DNA of 8,798 nucleotides. Origin: an uncultured Acidimicrobiales bacterium (GTDB lineage Bacteria > Actinomycetota > Acidimicrobiia > Acidimicrobiales > Aldehydirespiratoraceae). The stretch lies in contig CALKOE010000343.1 in the NCBI GenBank assembly GCA_938091985.1, forward strand, positions 1 through 8,798. Reading direction: 5' to 3'. A program made the position numbers and the translations under genes. The notes below the pieces were generated by a model. The model ran no database searches. It worked only from the letters and a program-made list of their open reading frames with translations, and had not been told where the DNA came from. This document shows, one piece after another, positions 1 through 5,287 of the stretch (the stretch's first letter is position 1; each line of letters opens with the position of its first letter).

Positions 1-372
1 CACGACGTCGACCGCGTCTGGGCCGCCTTCTGCAACCGAACGGGCGACCACCGCGTCGATCGCGGCGTCGTCCGGTGCAATCGCTCCCTCGCTGCGAACC
101 TTCTCGCCCGAGAGTTCTTGGCCGTAGCGAGATGCCGCACCGACATCGCCGAACCAGTCGAGATGCCAACCGAGCACCTGGCCGACGTCGTCGTAGCTCA
201 ACCGCGCCGTCACTTCGTCGGGCAGCCGGTCGCCGATCCAGATCGAGGCATCATGGAGGTCATAGACCGCCGGCGGCCGATCGACAGCCATTCGGCCCAC
301 GGCCTGGCCTACAGCCACGAATGCGATGGCCGTGACCACCACTGCACCGACGATGAAGAGAACGAGCGTCAT
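1..372 (-). CDS. Unknown membrane-anchored protein, 5' part only
   Basis: The frame is open from an ATG at 372 to the left edge (124 codons with no stop), so the C-terminus is missing. Residues 2 to about 23 (MTLVLFIVGAVVVTAIAFVA...) form one hydrophobic helix, probably a signal anchor. A soluble part follows that contains DRLPDEVTARLSYDDVGQVL and then VLGWHLDWFGDVG. The start is supported by a GAAGAG stretch just upstream and by a TAGGGT box at 381-386. I recall similar short actinobacterial proteins of unknown function with an N-terminal helix and a DEVTARLSYDDV-type segment, but I cannot name a family. The gene follows the dehydrogenase on the same strand, but hairpins lie between them and it has its own possible -10 box, so it is probably a separate transcript. 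That it is a real gene is fairly sure; its function is unknown. Confidence 0.72.
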   Translation of the reverse strand, partial: MTLVLFIVGAVVVTAIAFVAVGQAVGRMAVDRPPAVYDLHDASIWIGDRLPDEVTARLSYDDVGQVLGWHLDWFGDVGAASRYGQELSGEKVRSEGAIAPDDAAIDAVVARSVAEGGPDAVDVV

Positions 373-380
373 CGCTCTTC

Positions 381-386
381 ACCCTA
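381..386 (-). promoter_or_regulatory. Possible -10 box (TAGGGT) for the leftmost gene
   Basis: On the minus strand TAGGGT fits TANNNT and lies 8 nt before the ATG at 372. Transcription would begin at or within 1-2 nt of the start codon. I see no convincing -35 box, because the hairpin at 401-428 occupies that place. This is a pattern match only. Confidence 0.35.
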
Positions 387-400
387 TTGCCAGACGCGAC

Positions 401-428
401 GAAGGGCCGCCCCGGAGGACGGCCCTTC
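401..428 (-). terminator. GC-rich hairpin, probable terminator after the dehydrogenase gene
   Basis: GAAGGGCCG (401-409) and CGGCCCTTC (420-428) are exact inverted repeats, giving a 9-bp stem with a 10-nt loop. It lies about 50 nt beyond the stop of the minus-strand acyl-CoA dehydrogenase gene and just before the promoter region of the next minus-strand gene. On the minus strand no U-run follows the stem; on the plus strand a weak one does (TCTTCGT). Actinobacterial terminators often lack a U-run, so the call rests on stem strength and position. Confidence 0.5.
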
Positions 429-445
429 TCTTCGTAACTATCTCT

Positions 446-490
446 CTCAGATTCGTCTGACACCCGGAATCTGAGCGAGCTCAGATTCCG
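446..490 (-). repeat. Three inverted-repeat arms forming two mutually exclusive hairpins
   Basis: CTCAGATTC (446-454), CGGAATCTGAG (465-475) and CTCAGATTCCG (480-490) are complementary in sequence. The middle arm can pair with the right arm (11 bp, tetraloop CGAG) or with the left arm (9 bp, 12-nt loop), but not with both. The right arm lies over the last codons and the TGA stop of the dehydrogenase gene, so the stronger hairpin starts inside the reading frame. It may act in termination or in 3'-end protection of the mRNA; neither is shown. Confidence 0.6.
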
Positions 491-1596
491 ATGCGCTGAG
501 CGAGGAGCTCGCGATGGTAGGTGGGATCACCGAACAGGAGCTCGGAGCTCTTGGCCCGCTTGAAGTAGAGGTGGGCGGGGTGTTCCCAGGTGAAGCCGAT
601 GCCACCGTGAATCTGGATGTTCTCGGCCGCAGCGTGGAAATAGGCTTCGGAGCAGTAGCTCTTGGCGAGCGAGGCCACCTGGCCCAGTTCGTCGTTCATC
701 TCAGCGGCGCACCAGCCGGCATAGTAGGCGGCGGACTTGGCCGACTCGACCTCGAGCAGCATGTCGGCGCACTTGTGCTTGATGGCCTGGAACGAGCCGA
801 TCGGACGGCCGAACTGCACGCGGACCTTGGCGTATTCGACCGCCATGTCGAGGCACATCTGCGCACCACCGACCTGCTCCGCGGCGAGAGCCACGGCGGC
901 GAGATCGAGCACGGTTTCGAGGGCGGCCCAGCCGGCGCCGTCATCACCGATCAGCGTGGCGGCGACACCGGAGAACTCCAGCTTCGCCTGCTTGCGGGTC
1001 TGGTCCATGGTCGACAGAGCGGTGCGGGTGAGGCCCTCGGCATCCGCAGCGACCTGGAAGAGCGAGACGCCCTTGTCGGTGCGGGCGGCGACGATCAAGA
1101 GGTTGGCGGTGGCACCGTCGAGGACATACATCTTCGTGCCGTCGAGGGTCCACGAATCGCCGGAGCCGGAGGCCTGCATCGTGATGCCGCCCTCGTCCCA
1201 TCGGCCGCTCTCTTCGGTGAAGGCGAGTGCGGCGCGGGTCTCGCCGGAGGCGATGCCGGGAAGGAGCTCGCCCTTGGCCGAGTCGTCGCCCGACTGAAGG
1301 ATCGCGTTGGCAGCGAGCACGCAGCTCGAGAAGTAGGGGGCGCACAGCAGCGCACGGCCCATTTCCTCGAGCACGACGACCTGCTCGACGAAGCCGAAGC
1401 CCTGTCCGCCGAACTCTTCGGGAATCGCGAGGGCCTGGAGGCCCATCTGCTCAGCCATCTGGTTCCAGACGGCCTCGTCGTAGCCCTGCTCGGTGTCCAT
1501 CTGCTCACGGACGGCATCTTCGGCGGACTTGTCTTCGAGGAAGCTCCGGACGAATTCGCGCAGCTGCTCTTGCTCTTCGGAGAATGCAAAGTTCAT
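481..1596 (-). CDS. Acyl-CoA dehydrogenase family protein (FAD-dependent)
   Basis: This 371-aa protein has the usual length and order of acyl-CoA dehydrogenases: an N-terminal helical domain (MNFAFSEEQEQLREFVRSFL), a middle beta domain with ALAFTEESGRWD near residue 124, and a C-terminal helical FAD domain with RVQFGRPIGSFQAIKHKCADM (259-279) and QIHGGIGFTWEHPAHLYFKR (328-347). The family oxidises acyl-CoA thioesters at the alpha-beta bond and passes electrons to ETF. The usual YEGT-type catalytic Glu motif is absent: the matching stretch reads LLFGDPTYHRE, with Asp at 357. The alternative site used by isovaleryl-CoA dehydrogenase, in DLERLVLA-like helices, reads DLAAVALA. It may therefore use Asp or be one subunit of a two-subunit enzyme. 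I chose ATG 1596 over the longer TTG start at 1632 because MNFAFSEEQ is the usual N-terminus and a TTGGCG-17 nt-TAGCTT promoter fits a leaderless start there. The substrate is unknown. Confidence 0.9.
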   Translation of the reverse strand: MNFAFSEEQEQLREFVRSFLEDKSAEDAVREQMDTEQGYDEAVWNQMAEQMGLQALAIPEEFGGQGFGFVEQVVVLEEMGRALLCAPYFSSCVLAANAILQSGDDSAKGELLPGIASGETRAALAFTEESGRWDEGGITMQASGSGDSWTLDGTKMYVLDGATANLLIVAARTDKGVSLFQVAADAEGLTRTALSTMDQTRKQAKLEFSGVAATLIGDDGAGWAALETVLDLAAVALAAEQVGGAQMCLDMAVEYAKVRVQFGRPIGSFQAIKHKCADMLLEVESAKSAAYYAGWCAAEMNDELGQVASLAKSYCSEAYFHAAAENIQIHGGIGFTWEHPAHLYFKRAKSSELLFGDPTYHRELLAQRIGI

Positions 1597-1603
1597 GGGC
1601 GAG

Positions 1604-1632
1604 AAGCTAGTGACTTTCGCGCCTCGCGCCAA
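1604..1632 (-). promoter_or_regulatory. Leaderless promoter of the acyl-CoA dehydrogenase gene
   Basis: On the minus strand TTGGCG (1627-1632) and TAGCTT (1604-1609) are 17 bp apart. The ATG at 1596 begins 7 nt after the -10 box, where transcription should start. No ribosome binding site precedes that ATG. The match, spacing and missing SD agree with a leaderless mRNA. The alternative TTG start falls inside the -35 box, which argues against it. Confidence 0.6.
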
Positions 1633-1660
1633 TTCGACGTGTGTACACCTGTGCTACGGT
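1633..1660 (+). promoter_or_regulatory. Leaderless promoter of the toxin-antitoxin operon
   Basis: TTCGAC (1633-1638) and TACGGT (1655-1660) are 16 bp apart. The GTG start at 1667 follows the -10 box after 6 nt, so the mRNA probably begins at the start codon. No SD is visible. The -35 box directly abuts the -35 box of the divergent dehydrogenase promoter. Confidence 0.6.
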
Positions 1661-1665
1661 ACCGT
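1641..1665. promoter_or_regulatory. Two palindromes, candidate antitoxin operators
   Basis: GTGTACAC (1641-1648) is a perfect 8-bp palindrome inside the spacer of the toxin-antitoxin promoter. ACGGTACCGT (1656-1665) is a perfect 10-bp palindrome over its -10 box and the start region. Phd-family antitoxins are dimers that bind palindromes in their own promoters, alone or with toxin, so these are the natural candidates for autoregulation. Binding is inferred from position only. Confidence 0.5.
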
Positions 1666-1666
1666 C

Positions 1667-1948
1667 GTGGACAAGGTCGGGGTCAGAGAACTACGCAACA
1701 GTGTTGCAGCCGTGGTGCGCCGCGCTGGTGGCGGCGAACGCATCATTGTCACCGTCGATGGCGAGCCCGTCGCTCAACTCGGTCCGCTCGAATCCTCGGG
1801 ACAGCCGACCATCGATGACCTCGCTGCTGCGGGCCTCGTTCGTCTGCCCGGCCGAGCGGATCGGCCCGCTCCTCCTGAACCCTTCGGGGTGCCCGTCGAC
1901 ATTCGGCTCTCATCGGTGATCGCAGAGCTGCGGGGAGAACCCGGATGA
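1667..1948 (+). CDS. Phd/YefM-type antitoxin of a PIN toxin
   Basis: This 93-aa protein has the short N-terminal fold of Phd/YefM antitoxins: VGVRELRNSVAAVVRRAGGG (4-23), then the beta strand and turn RIIVTVDGEPVAQLGPL (25-41). The N-terminal half should form the dimeric DNA-binding domain. The Pro-rich tail (residues 60-93, with PAPPEPFGVPVDI) should wrap and block the toxin. The GTG start gives MDKVGVREL, which matches family N-termini, and no other usable start lies upstream in frame. Its TGA overlaps the ATG of the toxin gene (ATGA, 1945-1948), the normal arrangement for coupled toxin-antitoxin genes. It is probably autoregulated through the palindromes upstream. The family call is strong; the pairing rests on gene order. 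Confidence 0.88.
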   Translation: MDKVGVRELRNSVAAVVRRAGGGERIIVTVDGEPVAQLGPLESSGQPTIDDLAAAGLVRLPGRADRPAPPEPFGVPVDIRLSSVIAELRGEPG

Positions 1949-2367
1949 CGCTCGCTATCGACCCGTCGGCGCTCATCGCCCGCTACGTGCCCGGACCCGA
2001 TCGAGCGCTGGTCAACGCCACGTTGGCCGCCGATCCGATCTGGTGCGCGAGCGACCTCGCCCGCACAGAAGTGATGCTCGCCTTGCATCGCGTGGCCGGT
2101 GCTGAAGTCCTGGCGAACGACCTGCGAGCGGCCGCTCGCGCCGACTTCGACGCGTTTGTGCTGATCCCTGTCGACGAGCGCTGCATCGCACGAGCGACCG
2201 AGCTGGGCACGGCCTACGGCCTGCGAACCGTCGACGCGATCCACCTCGCCGCCGCGGATCGACTGCCCACCCCGGTGCGCTACCTCACGCTCGACCGGCA
2301 CCAGATCCCGGCAGCCGCTGCGCTCGGCTTCGAACTCGTTGCACCACTCGCCGGAAGTCCGTCGTGA
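1945..2367 (+). CDS. vapC: PIN-domain ribonuclease toxin (VapC-like)
   Basis: This 140-aa protein matches the length and motif order of VapC-type PIN toxins, which are Mg-dependent ribonucleases that usually cut tRNA or rRNA. The acidic metal site is complete: Asp6 in AIDPSAL, Glu42 in RTEVMLALHR, Asp97 in RTVDAIHLAAA, and Asp117 in YLTLDRHQ. The C-terminal strand FELVAPL is also typical. With all four acidic positions kept, it is probably active when released. It overlaps the antitoxin by 4 nt, and its own stop overlaps the GTG of the next gene (GTGA, 2364-2367), so three genes are translationally linked. The symbol is used in the broad family sense; the RNA target cannot be read from the sequence. 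Confidence 0.92.
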   Translation: MTLAIDPSALIARYVPGPDRALVNATLAADPIWCASDLARTEVMLALHRVAGAEVLANDLRAAARADFDAFVLIPVDERCIARATELGTAYGLRTVDAIHLAAADRLPTPVRYLTLDRHQIPAAAALGFELVAPLAGSPS

Positions 2368-2747
2368 GCGGCCCGGCGCTTCCTGCCGACCAGCGGCCGT
2401 TCGATGACACGCCGGTCCACACCGAGGATCTCCCCGACCTCCCGACCCGCGACCGCAACATCAGCGTCGAGGCGTGGATCGAGGCGCCCGACGTGGTCCG
2501 CAGCTCCGGCATCGATATCGGCGGCGTGCGGGTGGCGTTCAAACGCCGGATCGGACCGTGGCTGCTGTGGCGGGCGGGCCCGGCCCGCCGAGCCGATGCG
2601 CGCTATGTGGCGGTCCACGCCGATGATCTGAGCCGGCACCACACCTTCCGCCTGTTTCCCGATGGGGCCGGCGATGGCACAGGGCCAAGCGGCGTCCGCC
2701 ACACACGGTTCCGGGCCTGGAAAGAAGATCTTCTCGGCCGGCTCTGA
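2364..2747 (+). CDS. Unknown 127-aa protein, third gene of the toxin-antitoxin operon
   Basis: I do not recognise a named domain. The protein has a charged, Pro/Asp-rich N-terminus (about 1-32). A compact core follows with VEAWIEAPDVVRSSGIDIGG, VRVAFKRRIGPWLLWRAGPA, then RADARYVAVHADDL. It ends in a segment rich in Gly, Arg and His with GDGTGPSG and RHTRFRAWKEDLLGRL. It has no signal peptide, membrane helix or cysteine. The GTG start overlaps the toxin stop by 4 nt (GTGA), so translation should be coupled. Base composition is like that of its neighbours, and the ordered core looks like a genuine conserved protein. It could be a third toxin-antitoxin component or an unrelated housekeeping gene read from the same mRNA. 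It ends 91 nt before sufS. Confidence 0.75.
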   Translation: MSGPALPADQRPFDDTPVHTEDLPDLPTRDRNISVEAWIEAPDVVRSSGIDIGGVRVAFKRRIGPWLLWRAGPARRADARYVAVHADDLSRHHTFRLFPDGAGDGTGPSGVRHTRFRAWKEDLLGRL

Positions 2748-2784
2748 CAGCACGCGCACGCCGCCGCCGTTTCTCCTTCAGCGG

Positions 2785-2831
2785 TGGGACAAGCCGGGGG
2801 TGTTCCATAGACTGACGACAGCGATTCGGAG
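2785..2831 (+). promoter_or_regulatory. Possible sufS promoter and ribosome binding site
   Basis: The 91-nt gap before sufS holds TGGGAC (2785-2790) and TAGACT (2808-2813), spaced 17 bp, predicting a start near 2820. GGAG (2828-2831) lies 7 nt before the ATG at 2839 and decides that start. The -10 box fits TANNNT; the -35 box is weak. Readthrough from the gene upstream is equally possible. Confidence 0.45.
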
Positions 2832-2838
2832 TGAACGG

Positions 2839-4080
2839 ATGAGTCTGCCGACCAACATCAAGGACGACTTCCCCGTCCTGCAGCAGTCGTTCCACGGCAA
2901 GTCCGTGGTGTACCTCGACTCGGGCAATACGTCACAGAAGCCGCAGGCGGTCATCAATGCGATGAGCCGCTACTACGAGGCCGACAACGCCAACGTCCAT
3001 CGCGGCAGCTACGAGCTCGCGGTCCGGGCCACAGCGGCGCTCGAAGACGCACGGGCCAAGGTTGCGCGCTTCATCAACGCGCCGTCCACCAGCGAGGTCG
3101 TCTTCACCAAGAACGCGACCGAGTCGTTGAACCTCCTCGCCCGGTCGTGGGGCGGCGCCAACCTCCGCGCCGGTGACGCCGTGGTCATCTCCGAGATGGA
3201 GCACCACGCCAACATCGTTCCGTGGCACATGCTTGTTGCCGAGCTCGGCATCGAGCTGCGGTGGATCCCGGTCGACGACCGCGGCCACCTCGACCTCACC
3301 GACCTCGACCGCCTCCTCGACGGCGCCAAACTCCTGTCCGTCACGGCGATGTCGAACGTGCTCGGCACGCTCAACGACATTCCGCGACTCGCGAAAGCGG
3401 CGCACGACGCGGGCGCGCTCCTCGCCGTGGACGCCAGCCAGTACGTCCCGCATGTCGCCACCGATGTGCAGGCCATGGGCGCCGACTTCGTCGTATTCAC
3501 CGGCCACAAGATGCTCGGCCCGATGGGGATCGGCGTCTTCTGGTCTCGAGCGGAGATCCTCGAGGCCATGCCGCCCTTCCTCGGCGGCGGCGAGATGATT
3601 CTTCAGGTGACCAAAGAAGGCTTCACCACCAACGAGATCCCGTGGAAGTTCGAAGCCGGCACACCGATGGTCGCCGAAGCCGTCGGTCTCGGCGCGGCCA
3701 TCGACTACCTCAACGAACTCGGCATGGACAATGTTCGCAAGCACGAGGTGGAACTCACCGCCTACGCGATGCGAAAGCTCACCGAGACGCATGGCGATCG
3801 GATCACGATCCACGGTCCCAGCGAGCCCTCCGAGCGTGGTGGCGTGCTGTCGTTCGTCTACACGGGCTCCGGCGGCGAGATCCATCCACACGACATCGCC
3901 CAGGTCCTGGACCAGGCCGGTGTCTGCGTGCGAGCCGGACACCATTGCGCGAAGCCGCTCATGACTGTGCTCGGCGCCAACGCCACGTCCCGGGCCTCGC
4001 TCTACGTCTACAACGACGAATCCGACATCGATCAGCTCGCTGCCGCACTCACAGCCGCTGATGACATGTTCTCCTTCTGA
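2839..4080 (+). CDS. sufS: SufS cysteine desulfurase
   Basis: This 413-aa protein is a PLP-dependent group II cysteine desulfurase that takes sulfur from L-cysteine for Fe-S cluster assembly. Visible motifs are VYLDSGNTSQKP (24-35), NVHRGSYELA (52-61), EMEHHANIVPWHM (119-131, with His123 stacking on PLP), SNVLGT (172-177), LLAVDASQYVPH (194-205), TGHKMLGPMGIG (221-232, with Lys224 forming the Schiff base), and VRAGHHCAKPLM (364-375, with Cys370 as the persulfide carrier). Length and order are complete, so it should be active. An in-frame upstream extension exists, but the ATG at 2839 has an SD (GGAG) and gives the usual N-terminus. SufU follows after 14 nt, the pairing expected in Gram-positive bacteria. 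The sufBCD genes are not in this window, so the SUF set is split or lies elsewhere. Confidence 0.96.
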   Translation: MSLPTNIKDDFPVLQQSFHGKSVVYLDSGNTSQKPQAVINAMSRYYEADNANVHRGSYELAVRATAALEDARAKVARFINAPSTSEVVFTKNATESLNLLARSWGGANLRAGDAVVISEMEHHANIVPWHMLVAELGIELRWIPVDDRGHLDLTDLDRLLDGAKLLSVTAMSNVLGTLNDIPRLAKAAHDAGALLAVDASQYVPHVATDVQAMGADFVVFTGHKMLGPMGIGVFWSRAEILEAMPPFLGGGEMILQVTKEGFTTNEIPWKFEAGTPMVAEAVGLGAAIDYLNELGMDNVRKHEVELTAYAMRKLTETHGDRITIHGPSEPSERGGVLSFVYTGSGGEIHPHDIAQVLDQAGVCVRAGHHCAKPLMTVLGANATSRASLYVYNDESDIDQLAAALTAADDMFSF

Positions 4081-4094
4081 ATAGGACTCCTGCC

Positions 4095-4607
4095 ATGAAC
4101 GGCCTCGAAGATCTGTATCGAGAGATCATTCTCGACCACTACCGCACGCCCCGAAACCGCGGCGAACTCGAGACGCCGCCGGCCGTGCGCGCCGACGGAT
4201 TCAATCCGCTCTGCGGTGACGAGATCGTCGTCTACATCGACGTCGACGACGCTGGAGTGATCAGCGATGTGGCCATCGGTGGCCAGGGATGCTCGATCAG
4301 CCAGTCCTCAGCCTCGATGATGTCGGCGGCGATCAAGGGCAAGACCGTGAGCACGGCCCGCGATCTGATTGTTGCGTTCAAAGGCCTGATGTCGATCCAC
4401 GAAACCGACATCGGTGGAGACGGCAGCGAGTCCGGGGGCGAGGCCGGCAGCGACATCGACATGAGCTTCGACAACACCGACGACATGGCCCTCGGCGACC
4501 TCGAGGCCCTCAAGGGTGTCGTCAAGTTCCCCGTGCGGATCAAGTGCGCCACGCTCAGCTGGAACACGCTGGCCGAGGCGCTCGAGGAGGCCAGCCCGAT
4601 TCAGTGA
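4095..4607 (+). CDS. sufU: SufU, zinc-dependent sulfur acceptor for SufS
   Basis: This 170-aa IscU-like protein starts MNGLEDLYREIILDHYRTPR, the usual SufU N-terminus. It keeps the ligands and acceptor cysteines: Cys40 and Asp42 in NPLCGDE, Cys66 in GQGCSISQSS, and Cys151 in RIKCATLSW. In SufU these bind Zn and receive persulfide from SufS before passing sulfur to SufBCD. AGGA at 4083-4086 lies 8 nt before the ATG. It is longer than the usual about 147 aa because of an acidic stretch at residues 104-130, rich in Asp, Ser, Glu and Gly, between Cys66 and Cys151. SufU proteins have an extra segment in this region compared with IscU; here it is longer and unusually acidic. The 3' end overlaps the convergent cysteine-rich gene by 7 nt. 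Confidence 0.95.
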   Translation: MNGLEDLYREIILDHYRTPRNRGELETPPAVRADGFNPLCGDEIVVYIDVDDAGVISDVAIGGQGCSISQSSASMMSAAIKGKTVSTARDLIVAFKGLMSIHETDIGGDGSESGGEAGSDIDMSFDNTDDMALGDLEALKGVVKFPVRIKCATLSWNTLAEALEEASPIQ

Positions 4608-5254
4608 CCCACGTGGTTGCGAATCGCCACCGCAACCTCGGGCCCGACCAGAGCCTGTAGCTCGTCGGCGAGTTCATCAGCAGTGGAGCGGTCGCCGGCC
4701 TGTGCGTTGTCGCCCTCGGTGCAGCACCACGCCATCGACGCCCCGTCGGGACCACGATCATCTCGACCCCAACGCCGTAGACGGGCGGTGCCGTCGTCTC
4801 CATGCTCGGCAACGAGCGGCAGTTGCCAACAAACCGAGGGCTTGACGTCGATCGGGCGTTCGCCGTCACGCACAGCCTGGAGGTGCAGCGCGCATCCTCC
4901 GCCACCGGCGAATCCCGGCCGGTTGAGAAAGACACACGCGCCGTCGACAGTGATCGTGCGTGCTCTCCGCTCGTCTTCGAAGATGCCGTGTTCGGCGGCC
5001 CACTCGGCGTGCTGGAACACATCGGGGTCCAGCAGCGCCGCATGAGCGGAGATCGCCATTGCTTCCTCCTCGTCGAGCAACTCGGTCCCGACCGAACAGC
5101 ACCCGTGGCCGAGCTCTTCGGCCGGCTGATCGAGGATCCCTTGGCATCCCGCGCCCCAGATGCACTTCCATCGTGAACCCAGGAACCCGACATCGACAGT
5201 CCAACGGGTGCCGTCGACGGGATCAACGAACTCTTCGAAGCGCTCAGAGACCAT
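4601..5254 (-). CDS. Cysteine-rich putative metal-binding protein
   Basis: This 217-aa protein has nine cysteines at 31, 37, 52, 53, 107, 121, 142, 177 and 178. Key stretches are WKCIWGAGCQGILDQ (29-43), LGHGCCSVG (48-56), DGACVFLNRPGFAGGGGCA (104-122), KPSVCWQLPL (138-147) and AWCCTEG (175-181). The spaced and doubled cysteines recall the YkgJ/CxxCxxCC and DUF3109-like putative zinc- or iron-chelating proteins, but I cannot prove membership. There is no membrane helix or signal peptide. The ATG at 5254 has no SD; a TAGCCT box (5261-5266) 6 nt upstream suggests a leaderless mRNA. It converges on sufU with a 7-nt overlap and diverges from the DUF2510 gene. Being next to Fe-S assembly genes makes an iron or Fe-S role tempting, but that is inference. 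Confidence 0.85.
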   Translation of the reverse strand: MVSERFEEFVDPVDGTRWTVDVGFLGSRWKCIWGAGCQGILDQPAEELGHGCCSVGTELLDEEEAMAISAHAALLDPDVFQHAEWAAEHGIFEDERRARTITVDGACVFLNRPGFAGGGGCALHLQAVRDGERPIDVKPSVCWQLPLVAEHGDDGTARLRRWGRDDRGPDGASMAWCCTEGDNAQAGDRSTADELADELQALVGPEVAVAIRNHVGH

Positions 5255-5260
5255 GAAACG

Positions 5261-5266
5261 AGGCTA
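5261..5266 (-). promoter_or_regulatory. -10 box of the cysteine-rich gene (leaderless)
   Basis: TAGCCT on the minus strand lies 6 nt before the ATG at 5254, so transcription should start at the A of the start codon. No -35 match is visible at the right distance; that position (around 5284-5289) covers the start codon of the divergent gene. Confidence 0.5.
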
Positions 5267-5274
5267 GGTCGCAC

Positions 5275-5280
5275 TACTCT
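5275..5280 (+). promoter_or_regulatory. -10 box of the DUF2510 gene (leaderless)
   Basis: TACTCT lies 7 nt before the ATG at 5288, and no SD is present. Its expected -35 position (around 5252-5257) covers the start codon of the divergent gene, with no good consensus. Confidence 0.5.
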
Positions 5281-5287
5281 CGCTCAG

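Noticed and set aside
1597..1632. Longer TTG start for the dehydrogenase
   Set aside because: The extra 12 residues are not typical of the family, and the TTG lies in the -35 box of a promoter that fits the ATG at 1596.
514..1818. Open plus-strand frame of 434 codons opposite the dehydrogenase gene
   Set aside because: It is antisense to a clear family member, has low-complexity Gly/Ala/Leu content with no recognisable motif, and is expected from GC-rich third positions.
1667..2747. Toxin-antitoxin operon as part of a phage, island or defence cluster
   Set aside because: No integrase, transposase, terminal repeats or tRNA nearby, and the composition matches neighbours; it sits among housekeeping genes.
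2662..2838. Longer N-terminus for SufS
   Set aside because: It overlaps the preceding gene in another frame; the ATG at 2839 has an SD and the normal family N-terminus.
2932..3945. Open minus-strand frame of 337 codons opposite sufS
   Set aside because: It is antisense to a complete, motif-rich SufS and has Asp/Val/Arg-rich composition without domains.
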